A stretch of 64,000 nt of DNA, from assembly GCF_964275005.1 (NCBI RefSeq), contig NC_092701.1, positions 7,007,455-7,071,454 of the forward strand. Direction: 5' to 3'. The stretch is from Diadema setosum. Lineage: Eukaryota; Echinodermata; Echinoidea; Diadematoida; Diadematidae. The notes under the pieces were generated by a model. That model was not told the DNA's origin. It did not search any database and saw nothing but the letters and a program-made list of their open reading frames with translations. A program made the translations under genes and the position numbers. Shown one piece after another: positions 17,134 through 28,547 of the stretch; position 1 is the stretch's first letter; each line of letters begins with the position of its first letter.

Positions 17134-20100
17134 CTATCTAACAACGCTATCCAGCATTTGGTAGTATTTGTCCATGTCAAACTTTGTGACAACATCAATC
17201 TGTGGGCCCTCAAAGTGAAAGAGAAATGGGCGAACAATGGCAGGGGCTTGCATCTGCCCCTTCGTCAGTCCTTCACACATCTCCACCTTGCAGGGAACAT
17301 GGAAGACCTCCTGAATGGATTCCCCGCAGGAGGCGACTGCCACGGCACAGCCGTCCGGAACGGCGCATGCGGCCCTTCCCAGCTTCTTGCTCCGTCGTAG
17401 GGGACCCTCGTACATTGCGGACACGAATTTGGCCTTGGCGGACCTCTTCTGGCAGAGATCATCAAACCAATCCTGGAATATGACAGGAAAAGAGTGATTA
17501 CCAAGGTTATTTGTGCAAAAAATGCCTTCATTGGGACAGAACAAGTAGCCAGATTCACCGCCAACTGTCAAAGTGCGTAAGTGCAAAAGTGTGTGTGTGT
17601 GCTTGTGTGTTGAGTTTGAAAGTGCTGATGACCATTCATTATACTTTTTATGATGGGTTCATAGGTAATATCATCGGTTGAGAATGAGAAGGTTGTTAAG
17701 TTGTCTAGGTCACTATGGGTTTAGTGGCAACTTAACGCCCTTTTCATTCTCACCCGACGATATAATGTGTCGGGCAAAATTAGCGCCTGGTCACATATAT
17801 GCTCCTCAACCAATCATACAATTACCAGTAGGATCTGCTTCATTGATTGACCAACTGATGTTAACATTTGTTTATTTGAATTAATCCCAAGCATAAGGGT
17901 ACAAGGTACTTGTTGTAGTTTGGCTTCAGTTCTGACCACTGCTGGCATATACAAAATGGGTATGGAACTACCAAATTACATCCACACTTACGTAAGAAAT
18001 GGAGTGAGAGAGACAGGTTTCAAGTGGCACAACGATAGTTGGACACCGTACTCCTGTTAAAACCATTTCTGCCGCAGTTGGGTCTGTAGTGAAGTTGAAC
18101 TCAGATGTTAGAAAACGTGTCCCAGTTCCTGTGAAAGAAACAAATATATCTCTTTAATAAAATTCATTTCTATACAAAACATACTGTACATATCTAAAAT
18201 GTGTGCTTTATTATTCATGAGCAGTGACTGCTCAAATTGATCACTGCTCCAGTTAACTAAAATGCATGTAGATTAACTTGGAAAACCTTTTTATACATCA
18301 GATTACACTGAAGAATGCCAGCAATGTGAGTTTTTCAGTAATGCAGTGTTGTGTAATGATACCCCAAATCTATTATTACTCTTTCCATGCCACCATGTCC
18401 AGATCTACTTCCCCACCTCCAGCTAGTCATTAACCTCTATCCATATCTACCTCCCCACTTCCAGCCAATCACTGATCTCTATCATCCCTTGAGTATATGG
18501 CTTGAACGTTAGAATGATCCCATTCTTCCCCCACTGTATCAGACAACATCCAGCAGTAATTCCCGTCATAGGCCAAGTATTTATGACCAGGTTGAGTAAA
18601 CCCTAAACCCCTGTCTCAACCAGTCAATAATCCTCCCACTCACTACTTGGAGTTGATGTTCAGTAGAACACTCTAAAACTAATCCCCCCTTTGTTTCCAT
18701 AGCAACTTAAGAAAACCTTTCTTTAGTATCAAGACTCCATCCTATTCACCCCTTCAATGCTTGTCAATCTGTTTGTAAATTGTAAGAATCAAGAGAGCTC
18801 TAACTTGACCCTTGGAATGAAAGAACCTTCCAAAGGACTTCTCTCATAAAACTACATTGTTAACAATTCACTGTGTGTTGCAAGTCAATATTCAGCATAC
18901 CTGTGGTACCTTCTAAAGATCCCAAGTCAAATACACAACACAACAGTGGATATATCTATACTGCCATGTCATGAAACATTTTTTACCTATTCGCTATTGC
19001 CATTGTATCCATTAACATGGTAACAAGTGCTGTACAAAATTTGATTGATGTAATAGCTATTAGATTGATTTTTATATACTTATAGATCAGATATAAATAT
19101 AACAGCTTTTGCTAGCACTCCTCCAGGAATCAGGCATATCATCACAATATTTACAAGCATGCAGCCAAGTTTATGGCCGGGATAAATAAAAGAAACAAGT
19201 ATCATTACTACTATCTTTGTAATTATTTCAATTTTTATAATCACTGTCATCATTGTTATTCTATCATTAATATTGGTCTTTAAATTTAGTTACCACAGTA
19301 ACAGCGTGACGGAAACTTGAGGATATTAGTAAGCTGCTAATAGTAGCTGCAGGTACAACAATTTACAACCAATGTCAGACAAAACTCACTCTTGTGAGAT
19401 GAGGTGCCAGTATAACAAGGTGCTGCCTACAACAATATTTGAGTTGAGTTTCAAATTAAAACATGCATTATATTATATGATAGCAAGGTCACTTCTAAAG
19501 AGAATTTGACTTCAGTGAGCTTTGCTTGCACAAATCCCTTTTTGGAATAGGCCACTGGATGGGTAATCTTCTCCAAAGGAGGGAGGTAATGTACCTCTGA
19601 TGTTGCCTCCCATGATGATCAGCTCCTTAAGTTTGCTGGTAAAGTCTGCGTCAAGTCTCATGGCCAGGGCCACATTGGTGAGCGGACCGATGGCCACCAG
19701 CGTGATCTGCCCGGGTCGCTCATTGACCATGCGAACCAGGGCCAGCACGGCATGCTCGGATTGAATCAGGTCTTTGCTGGGTGGTTGCTCCTGATTGGGG
19801 ATGTCCCCCAGACCGTCGACTCCGTGAACGGTGCTCTTTTCAGTTGCTGTACCGAGAATGTCTTTAGATGCTCCCGAATAAACTGGTATCTAATAGGAGG
19901 GAAAAACATTTGAATAATGATGATGATGAAAAATCATTTATACAGCACCATTTATCTGTTGAAACATTCAATGGCACCCGGCTCCAAAGATGAATATAAA
20001 AGAAAATGAAACAAAAAGTTGAACAAACAAAGCAGAGTACATATGGTCTGAGTTACAAGAGAAAAGGGTCATCATGTGACAGTCAAACAAGTGATATCAA

Positions 20101-20726
20101 TTATCTTAAAATGAAAGTGATCAAGGAGAGAGAGAAACTGCGATTTCAGAAACCATGAGGCAACTATGCATCACACTTTCTAATAGGAGCCAGTGTGACA
20201 TATGTGGTCTCCAACACTTATGCCCTCTGGACAAGTCATTCTTTTATTTGATTGTACTAGAAATTACAAAAAAAGAAAGAAAGAAAGAAAAAGAAAATAC
20301 AATTCATTGCAATAATCAAAATAAATCTTTTTCCATGCACTTATTCACAACTGTATGAGTATTTCACTCATTCATGGCTGGTCTAAGATTTACACATTTC
20401 ATGCAATACATTCTACTATTGTTGTTGTGTTTGCTTATGGTAATATGTACTGTATGCCCTCATTTAATACCTTAACATCTAAATAATTTTGTTTGTTTGT
20501 ATACTTATCTCTTGCCAAATGTTCTGCAGACATAACTTACACTCAAATGGTCACACTTCTGAAGTACTCTCAGGACATTGAGGGTGACTTTGTCCAGGGA
20601 GACGTTCCCATCCACACAGGTGACCGCAATGAGCTGGACATTAGGCTGACCCAAGGCCATCATGATGGCCACTGCATCGTCCACTCCAGCATCACAATCT
20701 ATCACCATGGTAACCTGGTCAGCCAT
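17134..20726 (-). CDS. Inosine-uridine preferring nucleoside hydrolase family protein, 4 coding exons
   Basis: Exons on the minus strand are 20726-20541, 19889-19595, 18128-17992 and 17472-17134. All junctions are GT-AG with consistent phases (0, 1, 0), giving 318 aa, the usual family length. The family hydrolyses the N-glycosidic bond of nucleosides with a calcium-bound water. Visible marks are the N-terminal D-x-D-x-G-x-D-D signature (VIDCDAGVDDAVAI, Asp10, 12, 16, 17), VHGVDGLGDIP, TLVAIGPLTNVALAMRLD, IIMGGN, and SEFNFTTDPTAAEMVL. The closing acidic residue is probably Asp246 in VPDGCAVAVA; the His that precedes it in protozoal enzymes is not there, so substrate choice may differ. The start was chosen at 20726 because it places the signature near the N-terminus. 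The frame is open further upstream to an acceptor-like 'cctacctacag' near 20785, so a 5' exon may exist. Purine/pyrimidine salvage is inferred. Confidence 0.88.
18129..19594. other. Intron of the nucleoside hydrolase gene
   Basis: The 1466-bp intron is bounded by the donor 'g|gtacat' (minus, 19594) and the acceptor 'ttcacag' (minus, 18129). It is AT-rich, with no recognisable gene or strong repeat inside. Confidence 0.75.
19890..20540. other. Intron of the nucleoside hydrolase gene
   Basis: The donor 'gtaagt' (minus, from 20540) and the acceptor 'ctcctattag' (minus, ending 19890) bound 651 bp. It contains an 'aaagaaagaaagaaag' run near 20273 and nothing else I recognise. Confidence 0.75.
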
Positions 20727-21148
20727 AGTTGGTGCCAGCTGGTTTGCTAGGTGATGTGTGCATCCAGACTTAGATTGGATTATCTTCTGTAGGTAGGGAA
20801 AAATGGGACATTAAAAAGGACACAATATATTCAGAAATTACTTGCCATTGTTTTCCCAAATGCAACTCCTAAATAACTACAGTTATGTCATGTGCCAATG
20901 AAGGTACAGTGGTCATGCATGGATTGCCCTTACTCTTTTTTTTTCTCCTTTTTTCCTTCTTCTTCTTCCGTTAAGTGCAGCTTCATGCTTGAAGATTACG
21001 CACTGTAGTGTGTGAGAGTGTGAAGCCATAATGTGTGCCCCATCAGTCAAATTCCACAAGTAGAGTATTTACAACATAGGTCTACATGGAGTGCAAGTAA
21101 AATCAATAATTTCTTATATGAGCTGCAGTTACAATTTGTATGTCTCCA

Positions 21149-21660
21149 TCAACAAGGACTTGAATGCCTTGAGGGAGGGTGAGTCAACCGGGTCTGCTGG
21201 TAGGGTAGGTGGTTCCAGTCTCTGGCAGTTCTGGGGAAGAAGGATGAGCTACACGTACAAATTGTATACACCAGATTGGTGCATAATGGTGTTCTGAAGC
21301 AGGAATCATGCCCCCTTGTAGAAGATGTTGACTTCTGAAGGTGTTGCTGCCAGTCAATATCCACCGGATCACAGCAGATGCGATACAGCATTACAAGACG
21401 GCTTTGTAGATGTCTGCTAGCAAGTGATGACCATTGTAAACTATTTAGCATCGTGGTGACGCCACGCTGCTGTGACATTTGAAGTTTCCAGTCACATCGC
21501 TGAACCATCTCAATCTTGTTCACATTTTTCCAGGTGTGTGGGTCCCATGCTGTTGCAGCATACTCCACAACTGGATGAATGTAGGTGAGATAGGTGGCCT
21601 GCCTGATCTTCTGATTGCAGTGTCTGAAGTTTCTTTGTTATCACTCCAAACATCTAACTT
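21149..21660 (-). pseudogene. Non-LTR retrotransposon RT C-terminal remnant
   Basis: On the minus strand the frame reads NQKIRQATYLTYIHPVVEYA, ATAWDPHTWKNVNKIEMVQR, then a short frame-preserving tract (TTMLNSLQWSSLASRHLQSR) and SSSFFPRTARDWNHLPYQ. This is the characteristic post-catalytic tail of jockey/CR1-type LINE reverse transcriptases (VEYAxxxWDPH...QR...FFPRTxxxWNxLP). Nothing upstream of it is preserved, so it is a 5'-truncated copy, as is usual for LINEs. Confidence 0.75.
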
Positions 21661-22254
21661 TGGAGTGACAAAGAAATCAATAATTTCTTTGTTTCTCATT
21701 TGTTAGTAAGAGTGTTACAAATCATCCACACATCAAGCATCCATCATTCTGTTCTAGACCTTCAAACAGACATCATCCTACCTGGCCTGAAAATTCACAC
21801 AGGCCAATTTCATCCTGACTTGCGTCCTTGCATTAGGAGATGTGGCAAGTGCAAACAGTGAAGGTGTGCAATTTCATTTACTATGCAATGTTCCAATGAG
21901 GAATGTTTGTAACATTAACAATATTTATGGCTAAAAGCAAGAATTGACAGTGACATTAACCATGCAAACAGGTTAATTGTTATTGTTAACCAGGCCTGCT
22001 GGTCTACTATGACTCAGGAGTACTATTGCTAAGAGTCAAAAACAGCTAGTGTAGTGGCCCACCCAGTCTCCCACAGCCGCACAAGTCACGCATTCTCAGT
22101 GCAGTGTGTCAGCTCAAACATTAGAACCAGCAATTAGAGCGGGTTATGATACCGTGTACCTGCCACGGTGCTGAGATAATTTTACTATGTCTGACTTTGT
22201 AAGTGACTGTAAGGGTTAGTTCTACGGAGGAATGGATGGGATGGGAGCAGCTAA

Positions 22255-23400
22255 TGAAAGCTCAGCCCCTTGTATGACCTTACCTGGAATATTGCTGTAG
22301 TGTTTGGGACCCACATATTATAATAGACCTTATGCATATGACGTCACACGGTCTTACTAACTGAAGGGCGCCCTCCCTCAGAGGGCAAGCGATGCGTTGC
22401 TAGAGCGTGCTTTTACACGCGAGGCAATGGGCATTTACACACAACATCGGTGTTTCTTTTACTGTCTTTTCTATTGCATGTAATCTACAGCCCTAGATCG
22501 GGAAATTCAAGCTTGTATAGCAAAATCGACATTTGATGTATGCATTGCACTCACCAGGTTAATGATATATCCAACATTTTGGCACAATTTTCATGAAAAA
22601 AGATGCAACTACCAGCGGTCGTAACAGCTCATCAACCTACGAATCCGCTAGCCAATCACATGTGAGGTAGATTTCTACGTGTTTTTTACTAAAACACGTA
22701 CCTCGCATGTGATTGGCTAATGAAATTCAAAATGGCGACATGCATTCAGCGAACGGCGATGTTGTGCTATGGATACAAATTTCTGCGATATAACCTAGGA
22801 ATTCTGTAGTTACTGTGAGTATTGCGATTGCACAATGTGAGAAAATTACCCAAATATTGCTGCATAATGTGTCATGTCATGTCAAACTTGTTTGATGGTA
22901 AAAAAAACCTGCCACTAGCCTGGGGACTGGCGGCGAGTAGAGCGATCGCCGCTAGCGCGCATAGGAAAAGCACATAACTAGATGCACGCCTCTGTTATGT
23001 CAAGGACTCGCTTGCCCTCTAAGATGGCGTCGCGAGAGGTTGTCAAGCGAGTGATGACGTCAATGCATAAGGTCTATTAATATGGCCTCGCCTCGGATAT
23101 CCAAAAACTGGAAAGGATTCAACGCCAAGCAGCTTGCTATGTCACAGCTGATTATAGAAGAACGACCTTGTTGCAATCCATCCAGATACATTCTTTACAA
23201 TTAAAAGTCATCTAAAACCAGGAAAAATCATGACATGTGCTTCCAAACATACCGCCCTAGGGGCAACATCGACAATTATATTTGCCCAGAGATCCATACC
23301 GCATACCGATACCTGAGTGTTCCAGGCCAAGCTCTGTAGTTTGTGCAGACTCACTTGATTGAACAGTTCAACAAGGAACTTTTAATGACCACCTTAAAAT
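22255..23400 (+). pseudogene. Non-LTR retrotransposon RT remnant split by a TIR element
   Basis: The left part (22262-22318) reads ...YLEYCCSVWDPH. After a 765-bp insertion, the right part (from 23088) reads GLASDIQKLERIQRQAACYV and TADYRRTTLLQSIQ, with later frames to about 23400. These are the same LINE RT tail motifs as at 21.1-21.6 kb, but from a different element on the other strand. Stops and frameshifts are present. Confidence 0.65.
22322..23086. mobile_element. Non-autonomous TIR element inserted in a LINE remnant
   Basis: The ends match as inverted repeats: 'atagaccttatgcat' plus 'tgacgtca' on the left, and 'tgacgtcaatgcataaggtc' plus 'tat' on the right. A TA duplication is possible. 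Both ends carry 'agagggcaagcga'. The centre (about 22640-22735) has a second inverted pair ('agccaatcacatg...gaggta' / 'tacctcgcatgtgattggct'). There is no coding frame. It cleanly interrupts the LINE RT frame between WDPH and the following block. Confidence 0.65.
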
Positions 23401-23494
23401 CACACCTTGTGATTAAGCCCACACCCCTCCTCTTATCGTGCACACAAGTCATATTCATCTTCGTGATAGGCTGCATTAATTATAGCCCTTTGAA

Positions 23495-23609
23495 GATGAA
23501 GAAGAAGAAGAAGAAGAAGAAGAAGAAGAAGAAGAAGAAGAAGAAGAAGAAGAAGAAGAAGAAGAAGAAGAAGAAGAAGAAGAAGAAGAAGAAGAAGAAG
23601 AAGAAGAAG
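23495..23609. repeat. (AAG)n microsatellite
   Basis: About 115 bp of nearly perfect AAG/GAA repeat. The Lys and Leu homopolymer frames across it are artefacts. Confidence 0.95.
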
Positions 23610-23984
23610 CACGCCACTAGCACACAACACACGAAATGAAGGCACCCGGACTGAGGATGTGAAATATTTGTGAAAAGAAGAGATGTCCAACTTACCTCGC
23701 CTCGCTCGTTACTTCATAAGTTGAAAGAGCTTGAGGCTAGAACTTTCTCCACTTGAAATATGACTTGTAGTGTACCACCCAGTATTTTTGTTTTTTTCAG
23801 CGGAATACTAAGGGAACATACCAATAACAGTTTAGAACCCTAGCCCTAGATGAGCGTCGCACGGCTGTCCTTTTCTTTGGAGCACTTCTCTACGATCGTA
23901 CCATATCAAGTACTAGTATGCAACATAGCTGGCGCCCACTGAATTACAACTCCATCCCATTGTACACGTTACGTAAACGCACAC

Positions 23985-24228
23985 TGTACACGTCCACGTG
24001 TGGGAGCGCGCGCGGCACACAGGCACGGCCACGCCGGCGAGCGAGCTAGCAGCTGACGTAATGACCGACGCGACTTGCACTGGTCCCGGAGATTCGGGCG
24101 GGAACGAAGTGACAGTGGACCTCTAGCTCCCGTGCTCGGACGTCGTTTCAATTTTTCACTTTGCGGCTAAATTTCTCATAGACGAGAAACCCTAGTTGAG
24201 ATTTGTTTGTCCTGAAGTCTTTGTCATA
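23985..24228 (+). promoter_or_regulatory. CpG-rich candidate promoter and 5' UTR
   Basis: This is the most CpG-dense stretch of the window ('gtgggagcgcgcgcggcac', 'gccacgccggcgagcgagc'). It contains a CACGTG E-box near 23996 and a CRE/ATF-like TGACGTAA at about 24055-24062. It lies between the minus-strand nucleoside hydrolase gene and a plus-strand exon ending in ATG plus donor at 24229. It could serve one or both directions. No TATA box is evident. The role is inferred. Confidence 0.45.
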
Positions 24229-24231
24229 ATG
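24229..24231 (+). CDS. PPIL3: Candidate first coding exon (initiator Met) of PPIL3
   Basis: The sequence 'gtcataATG|GTGAGT' places a perfect donor directly after an ATG. The first recognisable PPIL3 exon (47274) starts exactly at Ser2 of the conserved [10 protein letters not shown] start and so needs an upstream exon ending in ATG at phase 0. Splicing this ATG to either SLC25A26-like exon instead would give stops within a few codons, so PPIL3 is the only local partner that yields a protein. The implied intron is about 23 kb and contains both carrier genes. A nearer exon that I failed to see remains possible. Confidence 0.4.
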
Positions 24232-24299
24232 GTGAGTGAATTTATGTTGCTATATGCTGCCGGTAACGGTCAGATGTGAGGAATAAAGCAATGTATAAT

Positions 24300-24488
24300 T
24301 TGACCGAAAGATCGGTCTGTAAAATTTATCTCATTCGTTTGCATTATGACATTAATCACGACACTGGTTGTCGGGGATGGAATGTTCCGAGGAGACTGCG
24401 TCTGGCTTCACTGATCAAAGTCCACGGAGGAGAGCGATAACGTCAAAAAAATTAGGACTCTTCCGGATAGACGGATCTTTCTGTCTAT
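24300..24488. repeat. Partial copy of an inverted-repeat element
   Basis: It shares 'tgaccgaaagat(c/t)ggtctg', 'tctggcttcac', 'gagagcga' and 'cggatctttctgtct' with the fuller copy at 25518-25898. It lies just inside the putative PPIL3 intron 1. Confidence 0.5.
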
Positions 24489-24678
24489 TATATAGAGTCT
24501 ATGGCATTGTTAAAGGCACATTCGTACACTTACAGTCATCTCAGTAAATTACAGTCGGGGAAATCTGCTCCGTCTCACAAGGCACTCTTCCCCCTCATGA
24601 GCACCTGCTGGCTCTGGCGTACCGTACTCACAATGCATGCTCCCTCCTACTCCTAGCACTGTAGCAGTGCTCATGTCT

Positions 24679-24763
24679 GGGGGGCATTTCATGAAGGAAC
24701 TTGTCGGATAAAATATCTGACAAGTCAATTTTATCCGACAAGTTCCTTCATGAAATGCCCCCC
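24679..24763. repeat. Perfect 36-bp inverted repeat (hairpin)
   Basis: The arms 24679-24714 and 24728-24763 are exact reverse complements (outer part 'ggggggcatttcatgaagg'), with a 13-nt loop. The following 24764-24900 stretch begins 'tggggaccatttcatgaaac' and ends 'gatgaaacacccccc', so it looks like a related fold-back unit next to it. Such elements are common MITEs in echinoderm-like genomes. Confidence 0.85.
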
Positions 24764-25088
24764 TGGGGACCATTTCATGAAACTTTTTGCCAGTGATTTA
24801 CACTGACAACTGTTAAAAGCTACTGAAATTCTTGCGTCTGATTGGCTGATAGCAAATTTGTCGGTGAAAACCTCCGACGAACTCGATGAAACACCCCCCA
24901 GTGGTGATGTAAGTGACGAGGCCTCCTCGCCTCTTCACTTCTCGTGCATCCATCTCACATCTAATATAGATCTAACGTTAGGCCTATAAACAGTGATAAA
25001 TGATCGCAAGTTCGCACTGTTTTTTTCCTCTTTCCATGATGAGAAGAAGAAAAAATTCTAGACTTTCTATCTAGTTTAGTTGTTTTGA

Positions 25089-25479
25089 TTAAAGGGTGTG
25101 TACAGTTCTGGCCGAGGTGAGGATTTAGCTTTTTTAACGTTTTGCGAGATATTCAGAAACCACTCTATGAGATGTCAAAGAGCATGCAGTTCTAAGGGGT
25201 ATCAAAAGTTTATTCGATGATAATCGGTTTTGAAATGGCTGAGATATCCAAAAACAAGGTGAAACAAAGAGATCCTAATAAAGTTGTGGCATGTCGTCTT
25301 TTATTATTAGCACTTTTTTTGATATCGGCCATTTGAAAACCAATTTTCATCAAAGAAATGTTGAATACTTCTTAAAATTACATGCTCTTTCATATTTCAT
25401 AAGAGGCTTTTCATTATCTCACTTAGGAATGTTTAAAACATGAATCCCCACCTCAACCAGTACTGTACAGTCCCTTTAA
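25089..25479. mobile_element. Palindromic TTAA-bounded element, copy A
   Basis: It is bounded by TTAA at both ends ('ttaaagggtgtgtacag' ... 'ctgtacagtccctttaa'). The interior is largely self-complementary ('gaaatggctgagatatc' near 25232, and the reverse pattern near 25321). The TTAA target and GGG/CCC ends suggest a piggyBac-type non-autonomous element. Sister copies are at 27673, 40708, 56368 and 59248. Confidence 0.7.
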
Positions 25480-25517
25480 AACTTGATTTATTGAGTATTG
25501 GCTGTTGCACTAGTAAA

Positions 25518-25898
25518 CAGAAAGATTTGTCTGTCCGGAGGAGTCTTTTAAAGTTTTATTTTTTTGACGTTATGGCTCTCTTCCGGGGATGACATTGTCG
25601 CTCTCCTCCAGTCCATTATAGGAGGGGATCCGTGAAGCCAGACGCAGACTCTGCAGAACATATCCCCAACGACCAGATAGGTTCTACAGACTGATCTTTC
25701 GGTCAACTGTTGCACTAGCCCGACCAGACGCCGTGCAAAGCAAGCCACACTAGCCCTGTCGCTGTACACAACTCGCAAGTGTGGCGCATGGTTGACCGAA
25801 AGATTGGTCTGCATCTGGCTTCACGGAATCCCCTCCTACGGAAGAGAGCGACAATGTCAAGAAAATAAAAGACTCATCCGGACAGACGGATCTTTCTG
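25518..25898. mobile_element. Inverted-repeat element, about 381 bp
   Basis: The left end 'cagaaagatttgtctgtccg' and the right end 'cggacagacggatctttctg' are inverted copies, followed internally by matching 'gagtctttta' and 'cgctctcctcc / gaagagagcg' blocks. No frame lies inside. A partial copy lies at 24300-24488. Confidence 0.65.
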
Positions 25899-27672
25899 TC
25901 TAGGGGCATGGATCGAGACGCAGTGATTCGCACGGTGTCTGGTCGGGCTAAGGCTGTGATTATGGTTACTGTTGCACGAAGCTAGGTCAAGTTGTAGTAT
26001 AAAATGTAGTAGAGTCAAGCCAGGGTGTCTAGAGTCCAGTAGGAATCCACAACTCACTTTACGTGACGGATTGTATAGAAACGAGCAATCTGGTATGAGT
26101 ATGCTACGTTGCTCCATTGTACAATGCGGTGTTTCGTGATGGATAGATGAGATAGATAAACAATCTGATTATGGTTTCTGTGCTGTTGGTTTATTTTTTC
26201 AGTTTTATCTTAAATACTAAACAGCCAAACCTTTCAGAATCCACTTCAAATTTTTAATTGAACGGGGTATCAAAATCTGGGAAAAAAATCCTGCAGTTTC
26301 TTTTCGCGCATCTATCTTTCACCTCGTACGAAATCTTGTACTTGCACTTCTGACCGTAGCACTGTTTGCGTATGTATACTTCAGCACAGCGCCTTGATAT
26401 ACATTGTATCGAACACTTAATTTTTTTTTTCTCCAATTTTAGTGGAGGTAAATGACATATGGCTGTGCTGAAGTTAGAAGCCTAAAATAAGTTAGCCCCC
26501 TAAAACCCAGGATTGCCTCCAGTTTTATTAGAATTCAATGTAGGCCAAGCTTGTAAAATAACGTGAAAACCCTTTTCCATCTCTCTCTGGCCTTGTCACT
26601 CTAAATTCTAAAAAAGTTATGAATTTTCACATAAAAAATTAATTATGCACATTCTCATGGGTGGACAGCGCGCAATACAGTCATTGGTTTGATCTGAATG
26701 TACACTTTGTATCTGTAAAAAGGCATGTTTTTCCCTTTTCCTCATCAGCTTGACCCAATCTTGCATTATTGTTTTAAGTGGTTGATTGAGGTTTGTTCCA
26801 TTTTAGTTCTGTGTTGTATGTGTGTTTGTGTTTGTGTTTTTTTTTTTTTTTGTATTTGAATGAAATAAGAATGAAAAACCAACGTCTTGGCTCCACATAC
26901 ATGACCTGCTATGTAGGTGAAAAAATGCTAAGAGCACAGAAGAGAGCCAGACAATCGCACGAAAGAGACACCAAAAGAAAAGAAAGGAATAGAAAGGATG
27001 AGACTATAAAACCACAATCATAGCAAGTCTCAACAGGACCACTTGTGCAGTGTTTTGCAGTGTACTTACTGATTATGATAAGTGTGATTAGCTATCAATC
27101 ATGAATCTCTCCTGTGCAGAGCGTGTCTCAGATTCTGAGCAGTCCATCCACACTCAACAGTGGGAGAAAGAAAAAAAATAGATCAGAGCATGATATTTTT
27201 AGAAGTCATTATGAGATCAGTACAATGGTGTACATGTGATTAGCTTTCCATAATTTACCCAGTTATACTTATAAATGGTTCCACGTCACTGTCTTCCTCA
27301 GTGGATAATTTCACTGTCACATCACCGCTGATTCTCCCCAGTCACATGACGTGATTGGCTGGTACACACTGGTCTGCATTTTTCATTGTCAGCAGCTGAA
27401 GTTCATGACATTGTTTTCCATCAAAAGGAATCCCCCATTTTGACAAAACCATAGTACGTTTGTCACGCTTGACTTAACTATGCACATGACGACAGTGCAC
27501 CTTTGACCTCCAGATACCTGTGTACTTGCCACCAAACATGCTCCAGAATCTGTGAATAGTCTCACTGTACACTATGAATTCTTTTTTGAATGTGAGCATT
27601 ACCCTGAAAAGGAACCTCATCAATCTTGACATTTTGCTGAGCATATTCTTACTGTGTCAATGCTCCAAAATG
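25899..27672. other. Gene-free intergenic or intronic DNA
   Basis: AT-rich sequence with a T-run at about 26828-26842 and short purine-rich frames without homology that I recognise. No gene can be supported. Confidence 0.5.
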
Positions 27673-28063
27673 TTAAAGGGATCGTACAGTTTTGGTTGAG
27701 ACCTAATTTCAGGTTTCTAACATTTTTTTGGTGAGATAATGAGAAACCTTCCATGAAATATGAAAGAGCATGTAATTTCACGAGGAATTCAACGTTTATT
27801 TGATGAAAATTGGTTTTGAAATGGCTGAGATATCGAAAAAAGAGCGATTCTGATAAAGTGTGGGACCCACATTTTATTTCGATCGCTTTGTTTTACTTTG
27901 TTTTTTGGTATTTCAGTCATTCCAAACCCGATTTTCATCAAATAAACTTTGAATTCTTCTTAAAATGGTATGCTCTGTACTATTTCAAAAGTGTTTTCTT
28001 GGTGTCACGCAAAAAGTTAAAAGCCCAATTCTCATCTCCACCAATACTGTACCATCCCTTTAA
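27673..28063. mobile_element. Palindromic TTAA-bounded element, copy B
   Basis: It runs from 'ttaaagggatcgtacag' to 'tactgtaccatccctttaa' and has the same internal 'gaaatggctgagatatc' block. At 391 bp it has the same length as copy A. Confidence 0.7.
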
Positions 28064-28547
28064 TCTAGAGATGCACTTCTGCTACCAAATACCAGTTTGT
28101 GCTATTGGGATGTTTTCCTGTCGACATATTTATTTTTGTAAGCATGACTGTTGCTGTTACCATGAATTAATGGTACCCCCTCCCCTCATTTTAAGGGGTT
28201 TTATGTGGATGAACACAAATGCAAGTTAAAGTAAACTAGTGCATGCACATAAGGCCTACAGTATATTTCTGCTTGGGGAAGAATTAAATGTGTGTGTGTC
28301 CAGCTTATACAGTACACTGTATAACATGTCCAGGTTCAGATGGTTGCAATGGTGTACTAAAAAGTGTATCGTGCATTTCAGTTACCCTCTTCAGCTTGCG
28401 CTTTGCTGATTGACTACCGGTAATTTTAAAAGATCTATCAAACTTTGATACAGTAGAATTATATCGGTACATCGTGTATAAAATAAAGATGATTAAAAGT
28501 GCAGTTAAACCAATGTGCGTAAAATCAACACATTAATAAACTAGAAA

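Noticed and set aside
27810-28229. 139-codon plus-strand frame
   Set aside because: It lies inside and beyond palindromic element B; other copies do not keep the frame.
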